Origin: Gigaspora rosea
Taxonomy: Eukaryota; Glomeromycota; Glomeromycetes; Diversisporales; Gigasporaceae
Direction of reading: 5' to 3'
NCBI GenBank assembly: GCA_003550325.1
Contig: QKWP01000499.1
Span: 142,310-206,309, forward strand
DNA length: 64,000 nucleotides
Positions 48,123 to 57,946 of the stretch are shown piece after piece. A model generated the notes under the pieces. That model saw only the letters and a program-made list of their open reading frames with translations. It did not search any database and was not told where the DNA came from. The first letter of the stretch is position 1. Each line of letters starts with the position of its first letter. A program made the position numbers and the translations under genes.

Positions 48123-49325
48123 TAATGATGCCTGACGAAATTATTTTTGCGATGACGAATGACGTCGTCATGGTTTCGTCATGACGAAACCTTGACGATT
48201 GACGAAACCCCCGACGATTGACAAAACCTATGACGAATTGACGAAGCATATGACGAATTGACGAAACCTATGACGAATTGACGAAACCTATGACGTATTG
48301 ACGAAACCTATGACGAATTGACGAAACCTATAACGAATTGACGAAACCTATGACGTATTGACGAAATCTTGACGAAGCCTCTAACGATTGATGAAACATT
48401 GGCAACCGATTAAGCCAATAATTAAACAACAAGCTTCTATATAATGATTTTAGATACACTAAACCTTAAATTGTTTCAAAAAAATGATATTTCATTATAA
48501 GGTTTCATTGGCTTTTTTCTTTTTTCTTCTTTCGCACGTTCAAATATATGTCGGGTTGTTCCGGAATACCGGTAGTCATTTATGTTGGGTTGATCCGGAA
48601 TACCGGTCGAGAATACCGGTAATCTGGTTGATCCGGAATAGTCAAAATTTGTACATGCGTTTATTTTCGTCAATTCCGGATCAACCCGACATAGATTCCG
48701 AACATGTAAAAAAGGAAATTAAACTTTGTAAATAAACAAAGCGCGTAAAGATAGAAGTTTATGGCAAGAGTGTTAGTGTTGGAGACTACAACGATATATT
48801 GGTGCACCAAGGTCGATCTAAACATTGGTTTTCAAGTATTTTCGCGTCTCTTCCTTCTAAATAAGTAAAATCACGATAATAATAATGCACTGGTTATCTT
48901 AGCAACCTATATTGATTCTCTATCGCTGTTATTAATTATGCATTATCGCTTATAACATCGTTTTTTTTAGCTCTTATCATTATCGTTATTAAAACACTTC
49001 TTGACTTTTTATAAACGCGGTAATTAACTCTATTTTGTATGGAATATAACTCTTCAGGTTTCTTCATTGATTTCGTCAATTCATCATAGGTTTCGTCAAT
49101 TCGTCATAGGTTTCGTCAATTCGTCATAGGTTTCGTCATTTCATCATAGGTTTCATCATTTCGTCATAGGTTTCATCATTTCGTCATAGGTTTCGTCAAT
49201 TCGTCATAGGTTTCGTCAATCGTCAGGGGTTTCGTCAATCGTCAATTCATCAATCAGAAATTACCTGACGAATGGTTTCGTCATTCGTCAATGACGTATA
49301 TTTTGTCATTCGTCAGGCATCATTA
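48123..49325 (+). mobile_element. hAT-like non-autonomous element A with subterminal 20-bp arrays
   Basis: 1,203 bp. The ends are TAATGATGCCTGACGAA and TTCGTCAGGCATCATTA; TAATG fits the hAT rule Y-A-R-N-G. Behind each end lies an array of about eight 20-bp units GACGAAACCTATGACGAATT (about 48210-48370) or the inverse (about 49075-49250). The core (48430-49040) has TCCGGAATACCGG words and no transposase. The left flank ACTGAGTT (48115-48122) is not repeated at the right; it recurs inverted at 49434-49441, next to element B. An 83-codon open frame (48484-48735) has no domain. Confidence 0.85.
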
Positions 49326-49441
49326 GTCAGAACTGTCAGATCTGAACGACTCGAATGTTTAGTCCAACCTGTATCGTTCATAGAAATGTAAAAAGTATAA
49401 AAGCGTTGTCTTTGTCGCCTGAAAATAAGAGACAACTCAGT
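49326..49441. other. 116-bp spacer between elements A and B, inverted
   Basis: Starts GTCAGAAC and ends AACTCAGT. If reversed it would start ACTGAGTT, equal to the sequence left of A, and end GTTCTGAC, equal to the sequence right of B. So in the inverted state each element has a perfect 8-bp target duplication. The present orientation is best explained by an inversion between A and B. Confidence 0.8.
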
Positions 49442-51142
49442 TAATGATGCCTGACGAATGACGAAATATACGTCATTGACGAATGATGAAACCATTCGTC
49501 AGGTAATTTCTGATTAATGAATTGACGATTGACGAAACCCCTGACAATTGACAAAACCTTGATGAATTTACGAAACCTATGACGAAATGACGAAACCTAT
49601 GACGAAATGATGAAACCTATGACGAAATGACGAAACCTATGACAAATTGACGAAACCTATGATGAATTGACGAAACCTATGACGAATTGACGAAATTAAT
49701 GAAGAAACCTAAAGAGTTATATTCCATACAAAATAGAGTTAATTACCGCGTTTATAAAAAGTTAAGAAGTGTTTTAATAACGATAACGATAAGAGCTAAA
49801 AAAAAGATGTTTTAAGGGTAGAGGGTATGTAGATCATTTCTATTAATAAACGAGTTACTAAAAATTTTATTTTTAATAATAAAGAAAATTTTTATTAAGT
49901 AACTATATTAAATTTTTAAATAAAATTGTAGGGGATGTTTTTCTGATTCTAACGGTGGTCGAATCATTAAAATTGGCCCAGTAGAACATAAGATATAGTT
50001 GTTTTTATCTTCGCGACCCTATTTTACTTATTGTTTACACGTGATTTGATTGGCCAATTTGTGATCACCCCGCAGAATAGACCCCGCCCCCGCAAAAGTT
50101 GATACTATAAAAACTTTATCAAATTCTATTCAAATTTAATAAAATTTTTAGGAGATGTGTAATTTTTTATTACGAACAAGTTTACTTAGTACAAAAAATC
50201 AATTTATATAGTAAAAAAATTAATTTTTATATGTAGCAACCTTTAAATTCGCATTAAAAATATTTTTTGTCACTCGTTTACTAATAGAAATGATCTACAT
50301 ACCCTCTACCCTTAAGCGATAATGCATAATTAATAACAGCGATAGAGAATCAATATAGGTTGCTAAGATAACCAGTGCATTATTATTATTGTGATTTTAC
50401 TTATTTAGAAGGAAGAGACGCGAAAATACTTGAAAACCAATGTTTAGATCGACCTTGGTGCACCAATATATCGTTGTAGTCTCCAACACTAACACTCTTG
50501 CCATAAACTTCTATCTTTACGCGCTTTGTTTATTTACAAAGTTTAATTTCCTTTTTTACGTGTTCGGAATCTATGTCGGGTTGATCTGGAATTGACGAAA
50601 ATAAACGCATGCACAAATTTTGACTATTCCGGATCAACCCGATTACCGGTATTCTCGACCGGTATTCCAGATCAACCCAACATAAATGACTACTGGTATT
50701 CCGGAATAACCTGACATATATTTGAACGTGCGAAAGAAGAAAAAAGAAAAAAGCCAAAGAAACCTTATAATGAAATATCATTTTTTTGAAACAATTTAAG
50801 GTTTAGTGTATCTAAAATCATTATATAGAAGCTTGTTGTTTAATTATTGGCTTAATCGGTTGCCAATGTTTCATCAATCGTTAGAGGCTTCGTCAAGATT
50901 TCGTCAATACGTCATAGGTTTCGTCAATTCGTTATAGGTTTCGTCAATTCGTCATAGGTTTCGTCAATACGTCATAGGTTTCGTCAATTCGTCATAGGTT
51001 TCGTCAATTCGTCATATGATTCGTCAATTCGTCATAGGTTTTGTCAATCGTCGGGGGTTTCGTCAATCGTCAAGGTTTCGTCATGACGAAACCATGACGA
51101 CGTCATTCGTCATCGCAAAAATAATTTCGTCAGGCATCATTA
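49442..51142 (-). mobile_element. hAT-like non-autonomous element B, opposite orientation, with nested MITE
   Basis: Near-identical to element A in reverse orientation, 1,202 bp after removal of the nested MITE and its TTAA. It has the same ends, the same 20-bp subterminal arrays (about 49510-49690 and 50890-51060) and the same core. The right flank is GTTCTGAC (51143-51150). An 83-codon frame (50530-50781, minus) matches that of A with five residue changes, which looks like neutral drift. Confidence 0.85.
49817..50311. mobile_element. piggyBac-like MITE nested in element B
   Basis: 495 bp with ends GGGTAGAGGGTATGTAGATC and its inverse (over 40 bp, one mismatch), flanked by TTAA on both sides (49813-49816, 50312-50315). 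Element A keeps the unfilled site: ATTATCGCTTATAACATCG at 48943-48961, with TTAT for TTAA. A TTAA target is the mark of piggyBac. No coding capacity. Confidence 0.85.
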
Positions 51143-51990
51143 GTTCTGACTTATCTGACCGATCTGACATATATGACAGATCTGACAGATCGTACTGATC
51201 TGGCTTATCTGTCCGAACTGTCTAATCTGACAGATCTGTCAGATTAGGTCGACAACTATACTAATAAGGTAAGGTCTATTTTCTATGATATATCTTTAAG
51301 AGTAAAGTAAATACATTCATTCGAATAACACTAACTAAAAGTAAAAAAAAAATAATAAAAATAATAAAAATAACTTCCAGGAGCCCTTCACAGCGTACGT
51401 TGATACATATATAATTTTAAATTTGCACATATCAATATGCATCATATATCAAATTATCGTAAAAAAAAGCCTTTGCTATTTTATTTATCTTTGCTTTATT
51501 ATACGTATTCTATTTTCTTACTTGATATATATAATAAAATAAAATATAATGATAACTACAATTAGCTATTTTATTAATGTCTTAAAATCATATAATTTTA
51601 TAAAGTTCAAAACATTTTGGTGGATTGATCCTAAATTGTGTAATGCAAACAAATAATACATGTACTTCGTAATATAAAGAGTTAAATAAATACAATTATC
51701 CGACAAACTCTTATGATCATGAATGTATTCCATTCCGTTATTTTTTTCATGCGTTACGAAATAATCATGTTGACTTGAAATAAAACTCAGCCGACAATTC
51801 CCTACCAACCATGATCATAAATTGTCGGATAACACCAGATAAATTTTTGAATAACGGTAAATTGGCTCAACAGGCAAATGATTGGCTGATACGTGCCGCG
51901 AAACGGCTCGTGTTCATTTGCCCGCTTGAACAATTTACCGTCATTTAAAAATTTTTGCCCAATAATATATAGTTATTAGATGCGAAGTAG
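51143..51990. other. Short-repeat flank, hairpin and gene-free stretch
   Basis: 51143-51245 is a run of TCTGAC/GATCTG words. 51841-51956 can fold into a hairpin (TTTTTGAATAACGGTAAATT pairs with AATTTACCGTCATTTAAAAA), probably a tiny MITE. A minus-strand open frame at 51566-51808 has no recognisable domain. No gene is called. Confidence 0.45.
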
Positions 51991-51999
51991 CCAATAAGT

Positions 52000-52858
52000 A
52001 TACATTACACGTAATATAATATATATTGAATTGTTTCCCTTAATTTATTTATTGACAAAAGATCGTATTAATTGCTTTTCACTAAAATTTGGGCTATTAC
52101 GGATGATACAATTTAGGATCAATCCAGGACAGATTCCTCAAATCTGCCGATATGATTCATGATACTAATCGATAATCTAATTGGATGCAAACAAAATTAT
52201 GTATGCACGCGTATTGTACGTACTGTACGTACATTAAAAATTTACGAAATATTTAGCACGCAAGAATTGTGTTGACAGAATTAAGAAAAAATTTTCTATT
52301 TCAAAATTTGCCTATGAAACAGTTTTTCATGCACTAAAAAAAATTCCACTCATAATTTAATATCATATTAAACCTTACTTTAAATCCTTGTCTAACTCTA
52401 ACATAACCCCAACTTGATTCTAATCCCGAAATCAGCTTGATGCAGACCAATGCCAATAAATATAAGTAACATGATCGATAAAACTTGCACAGATTTCTAA
52501 TGTGCTTGATATGTATCACTGAACTGATTGGCGTATACTTTGCATGCATACGCATATTACGTAATTGTCAAGTTTGATTTCATCCTCTAAAATTCACGCT
52601 ATTGAGATTTCCTAATATGATATAAAGAGGAGTTTAAATTTCAGTAATGTATGTACAGTAGGTCACTTTTATATAATTTATAATTAGAAGCTGCCAAAAG
52701 TAACGCAGATTATAAAATAAAGTGATAAAAGTCTTTTAGGGCATTTAATAAATAAGATATCAGAGTAAACAGAGAAAACAGTGATATCGGTGATTGGTAC
52801 AATTTAATAGATAAATCAGTAATAAGACTTTTAGTGCTCCATAAGTAATTAAAAGTAT
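52000..52858 (+). other. Upstream block of TPR-Sel1 copy 3, outer part
   Basis: Collinear with 24.73-25.58 kb (copy 1), for example GCTTTTCACTAAAATTTGGG, GTATGTACAGTA, CAAAGAGGAGTTTAAATTTC. It joins the inner upstream region without interruption, which shows the ancestral arrangement. Confidence 0.7.
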
Positions 52859-53339
52859 ATAATAAAGGCCTTGCGCTCGAAGAAACATCATCGATCGGTA
52901 ATTCAGAAAAAACTATTTCCCATTCACTAAATAAACTATCGATCTACTATTTAGTGGCATAGTTCATATTTTTTGTGCACGTGATATTAACGTTATTCTG
53001 TCCGGCTGTACTAAGACAGCCGGTGCTATTGTTGTCCAGTGTCCCAACGTATCGTGGGTATTGTTGATTGTTGATATAGAATTACCCCAAAGTAGCAACA
53101 ACCGAAACCTTGGCTTATCCACTTGCCAAATATAACCCAAATATAACACACCTCATTCAATACGGCAGTCAGGATTTTGTTGGTTTGGGTTAGTCGGATT
53201 TAGGTTGTACAGGAAGACACTAATTTCGTCCTTTCACTATTTTGAATTATATAAGCCGGAAAATTAAGAGTTTCTGATTTTAATTTGCTGTATTTTTCAA
53301 AGTTTCACATCACACGTAAATATAACAATTCTTTAATAA
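52859..53339 (+). promoter_or_regulatory. Conserved upstream region of TPR-Sel1 copy 3
   Basis: Counterpart of the regions before copies 1 and 2, more diverged, with the same end word before the ATG (ATTCTTTAATAA). Confidence 0.5.
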
Positions 53340-56033
53340 ATGGCTTTCTCCGTTGATAACTATGATATCTGTAATTATATTAACAATGAGCAAGAAGATG
53401 AAATTAATCTTGGGATTTCATATTTAAAATTAGGTCATTATGTTGACTCACTGGATCAATTTAATTTTATTTTAGATATCAATTCTAACAATTTAACCGC
53501 ATTAATTCTGCGTGGAATTACTTATTCTAAACTAGAAAAATATGAAAATGCACTTTTAGATGCACATAGATCATTAGAAATCGAGCCAACTAACCAAAGC
53601 TCTTTTATTTTGCGTGGTGAAATGTACTTTAAGTTAGGAAAGTTTCATGAAGCTCTTATAGACTTCAATAAAGCATTGGATATTAATCCGAATAATCCAT
53701 ATGTATTAACCCTGAGTGGTGAAATTTATTTGAAATTCCAATTACATGGTATGACTCTTCTATGTTTTAAAATTGCATCAGAACTTGACCACAGTAATAA
53801 TAAATCACTAGTACATTCTAATAATGCACTTCAAAAACTTATAAATACATTATTATTTCATGGAGAATCATTTTATTCACTAAAGCAATATGATGAAGCC
53901 CTTTTATACTATGATAAAGTATTAGAAATTGATCCTTTTAATTTAATTGCATCATCTTTTCGTGGGAAAGTATATTACTCATTAGGACAATATTCTTGGA
54001 TTTAAACAAAGCATTAGATATTAATCCAATTGATATGGCTACACTACTTTATCGTGGAGAAGCTTATTTTAATCATGGCCATTATGATAAAGCGCTTTCT
54101 GATCTTAAAAAAGTTTTAAAGCTATATGACGAAGATTTATATAACCTTGGAATGTCCCTAGAAATTAAATCAAATTATACCAATGCATTGATCCTTCAAG
54201 CAAAAGATTGCTTTAATCTAGAAAAATTTAATGACACCATTCAATTTTTAAGTAAGGCCTTAAATTGACCCAAAGAATAAAATTATATTAACCCTTCGTG
54301 GAGGTACTCATTTTTATTTGAATCAACATAATGATGCGATTAGAGATTTAAATCAAGTTTTGGAAATAGAACAAAATAATGCTACTGTAATTTTTTACGT
54401 GGAGAGGCTTTCTACTGTCTTGGACGCTTTCATGAAGCATTTGGAAATTTTAATGAAGCATTGAAACAATATAATAATGTTCTTAATGATTTAAGTAAAT
54501 CATTAAAAATTGAGCCAGATTTTGTGACAGCGTTAATTCTTCGTGGAATAACCTATTCAGTCTAAGAAAATATGATAAAGCTCATAAAGATTTTAGCAAA
54601 GTATTCTAAATTGAACCAAATAATGAAACCACAGTAAAATATTTAATAGACGCCTTTAATGGGTTTGTTTTTACATCAATGAAACATTTCATGATAAAAC
54701 GTTATAAATTTGAAATAAATAGTATAACAGCAATTATGCTTTGTGGAGAAGAATATTATATACGTGGACAATTTGATTACGCACTTTTATATTTTAATAA
54801 GGTATTAGAAATCAGTCCAAATAATAAGACAGCATTGATTTTTAGTGCAAAGATTTCTTCATTTTAAAAAAATATGAAAATGCCATTAAATATTTGAATG
54901 AAATACTAAAGTGGAGCCAGACAATGATATTGCACTATTTTATCGAAGTGAAGCAAATTTTAAATTAGGAAAACACAAAGAAAGTCATTTAAATTCAGAA
55001 AAATTAGCAAAGATTTAAGAAATTGATTTTAATAATGCATTTATTTTAAACAATACTGATATCAATTTCAAACTTCGACAATTCAATAAAGCTATTTCAG
55101 ATCTTGACATTGCAATAAAACTTAAACCAAATGATATAGAAATGTTTATTCTCCTGGAAAGACTTATTTTTTTATAGACAAATGTGATTTAGCATTTTAT
55201 GATTTTATCAAAGCGTTAGAGTCCGAGCCAAATAATATATTTATACTATTATATATTAATGAAATTTTTGATAAGCAAATATTGCTGAAAAATTCTAATT
55301 TCGATATTGAACATAATCAACTACATCATTATCAAAAATTATATGAAATGTTAAATGCTTGTGGAAATTATATTCTTGGCCTTTGTTATTGTAGTGGAAT
55401 TGGTGCCGAAAAAATGAGAGGAAAATGTTTATTAGTTTTAATAAAGCCGCAAAAGGAATATTTTGTGTTGGAGAATGCTATTTCAAAGGGATCGAGTCGA
55501 AAAAGACAAAAAGAAAGCATTCGAATATTATAAAAAATCTGCAGGAATGGATGATGATAAAGGAATAATTAATGTTGGACATTGCTACAAAAAAGGAATC
55601 GGAGTCGAAAAGACGAAAAGAAAACATTTGAACATTATAAAAAATTTGCAGAAATGGGTGATGTTAGCGGAATAAATCTTGTTGGAGATTGCTATAGAAA
55701 TGGAATCGGAGTAGAAAAAAACGAAAGAAGGCATTCGAATATTATAAAAAATCTTTAGAAATGGGTTATGCTAAAGGAATAATTAATGTTGGATATTGTT
55801 GCGAAAATGAAATCGGAGTCAAAAAAGACGAAAAGAAAGCATTCGAATATTATAAAAAATCTGCAGAAATGGGTTATGTTGATGGAATGCGTGATGTTGG
55901 ATATTGCTACAATTTTGGAATCGGAGTCGAAAAAGATGAAAAGAAAGCATTTGAATAATACAAAAAATCTGCAGAAATGGGTAATGCTAATGGATTATTT
56001 GATGTTGGAAATTGCTACAACTTTGGAATCGGA
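53340..56033 (+). pseudogene. TPR-Sel1 copy 3, broken and cut by an assembly gap
   Basis: Starts MAFSVDNYDICNYINNEQED and is collinear with copies 1 and 2 through the TPR part (first open part 53340-54005, 221 codons). It lacks about 300 bp of TPR sequence near 54470, equivalent to about 29720-29990 of copy 1. Frame breaks occur at about 54000, 54265, 54395, 54560, 54865, 54912, 55018 and 55155. Sel1-like repeats run from about 55390 to 56033, where a single N joins unrelated sequence, so the rest of the Sel1 array and any kinase are missing here. It shares repeat order and a 1-base loss (AAAGTGGAGCC for AAAAGTTGAGCC) with copy 4, so these two are sisters. Confidence 0.8.
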
Positions 56034-56034
56034 N
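56034..56034. other. Single-N assembly junction
   Basis: One N in the middle of a Sel1 repeat, after which the sequence is unrelated. This may be a scaffold joint or a consensus failure; adjacency of copy 3 to 56.04 kb should not be trusted. Confidence 0.7.
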
Positions 56035-56469
56035 AATGTCTAACCCGTCGGGTCACTATTATCTGACCCGGGTCAGAACACTAATCTTAACTTTTAAGTA
56101 TAGACTATATTTTCAAACATGTATTTAACATTTTATAAATAAAATGCATTTGAATTTATTAACGTTAAACGAATTTGAATCTGCGAATTAATGTTTTAAA
56201 CCAATTTTGGTTTAAAGATTATCTATAATCATGTGAAACGTCTATTCTTATATAATCATAACCGGGTTAACCGGGTTAACCGGGTCAGCCGGATTATTTG
56301 AGATTAACCGGGTAGTTACCCGAGTAAGAGTTTAATAAGTGGACGGGTTACCCGGAATTAAATTTTAAACCGGGCCTAATCTCTAGGTAGGATTATTTTA
56401 TTTCAACAATCTAGTACAGGTGCGAACGAGAATCTCGTAGTTAACAATAATAATAACCAAATTAGTATA
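56035..56469. other. CCGG-rich dispersed repeat
   Basis: Rich in AACCGGGTTAACCGGG and GGGTTACCCGG words, like 5.47-6.13 kb. No gene. Confidence 0.45.
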
Positions 56470-57010
56470 GGAACTAAAAAAAAACATTCAAAAAGAAATT
56501 CCATGAAGAATGCTTCCAAACATCTGACACAGTAAGTCACAGGATCAAACTCCCATAACTGCTTTATACCATCCGACATGATTATCCGCCAAGAATTTCA
56601 CCCGTGCCTTTAACCTTCATAACCAAATTTTTCTACTTATAAATTCCAAAATGAATCTCTAGTAAAGCCATCTCTAGTTCCACGAAGAAGTAATTTAAAT
56701 TAATATGAATTGTTTGTTACAGTATACAAAATTTCTTTTCTATCGACCCATGAAGCAATTTCTGTTGCATGTGATTCATTGATAACTTATTATATGGTCG
56801 CACATTATCTATAATGTTATCACCAGATATCTGAAAATAACGGATATGAGGTAAACAATTTCGCAAAGTGGTCTTTAAAGCAAGAAAATTTTCTTTTGAC
56901 CAATTTTCAGGATTTGAGGTAAGCCAGGATTTTGAGCAATTCCCCATTCGATACGCGGTCCCAAATTTTACTTCTTCCACTTGCAAATCATCTCGAAAGC
57001 ATATCATTTC
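56470..57010 (-). pseudogene. BTB-BACK-TLDc protein fragment
   Basis: Minus strand. 57007-56850 encodes the BACK-region signature of this fungal family: DDLQVEEVK, then (after small frame shifts) NPENWSKENFLALKTTLRN and CLPHIRYFQISGDNI. Downstream, near 56690-56590, the TLDc signature can be read in pieces: LLRGTRDGFTRDSFWNL and MKVKGTGEILGG. In the family an N-terminal BTB (binding cullin-3 or dimerising), a BACK region and a C-terminal TLDc domain are fused. Here the BTB part is absent, most of the linker is lost and several stops are present, so this is a relic of a host gene. Confidence 0.7.
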
Positions 57011-57099
57011 ACCATTTTTGTACTCCTTGAAACTTATTCTTCTGGAAACTCCGGTACTTTTTATAAGAATTAACTAATTCAAATTAAATAAAATCATTA

Positions 57100-57456
57100 T
57101 TCATTCATTCATTCAGCAAAAATATCACAAATTCCAGTTGCTGTTGGTCGCTCATTTGGTTCTATATTCCAACATTTCTTCATTAAACCTGCGTAGCACT
57201 TTGCTGTATCGTCGTAAATATGTGGTCGTAAACCGTTACATGCTTGTATTTGAAATGGTAATTTCGATTTTTGCTAGAAGGTATGGGTTTGCCGTATAAA
57301 ATTTCCCACATGGTTATACCAAATGAATAAATATCAGACGCTTTAGTATACTGTCGGTTGTCCAAAACCTCAGGGGTAATATAAGGTAAAATTCCACAAA
57401 TTTTGATAGATTTCGATTTTAACGCAATGTTAACTGTTGAGAAGTCCATATCTCAC
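57100..57456 (-). pseudogene. Protein kinase C-lobe fragment joined to an LTR
   Basis: Minus strand, from about 57449: DFSTVNIALKSKSIKICG, then ILPYITPEVL (APE region), YTKASDIYSFGITMWEIL. After a shift near 57230 comes MKKCWNIEPNERPTATGICD, the end of a kinase C-lobe, with a stop near 57105. It belongs to the same broad kinase group as the cassette kinases but is clearly diverged from them. Catalytic loop and N-lobe are missing: the fragment starts at the activation segment, directly after the LTR and primer-site-like sequence. Confidence 0.65.
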
Positions 57457-57946
57457 AGTCACCACCAATTGTTACGGGGAGAAAACGACGAATCTTATTT
57501 AATCGATGTAAAAGACGATGAAAGGCAGCTCGCCAGAGGCGTGACTTGGTGATTTAACCCGTTTTGGTATAAACGTAACTTGTGTATTGATATAGTCCGA
57601 TATTTATATATTATAATCCGTAGATTCCTCCCCTCAAGAAGAGATAAAACGACCTTCTTTTATACTTTACAAACTTTATGGGAATCTCTAATTTAACAAA
57701 TTAAGAAAACTATAGAAAGTTCAAGACTAAAACCGTACGATCCCCTATCTACGAGGTTATCACAATTGGATATTATACTAGAGTTCTAAATCATTACGCC
57801 GTAAGCCGAACCCCGAGCGTGCATGATCGATTATGCACGATTAATTATATGCAGAATCGGTTCATACCGATTGTCATATGAAATGTGGCGCAGTATACGG
57901 ATTAATGATCATACGTTATTAGAGATGTCACGTTTATCCCGTGACA
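57457..57946 (-). mobile_element. LTR of a retroelement, with primer-site-like sequence
   Basis: Minus strand: an LTR-like unit of 477 bp (57946 down to 57470) with ends TGTCACGGG and CCCGTAACA. It is followed by ATTGGTGGTGACTGTGAGAT, nearly the same as the sequence after the probable LTR end at 6.94 kb. No retroelement coding region follows; a kinase fragment does. On the other side it abuts copy 4 of the TPR family in mid-gene. It is a fossil remnant, apparently younger than that at 6.6 kb because its ends are clean. Confidence 0.6.

Noticed and set aside
48484-48735. 83-codon frame kept in both hAT-like elements (also 50530-50781, minus)
   Set aside because: The two copies are recent duplicates, the differences are mostly replacements, and no domain or composition suggests a protein.
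48210-49250. Regular 20-bp repeats as a CRISPR array
   Set aside because: Units are contiguous without unique spacers, mirrored at both element ends, and the genome is eukaryotic.
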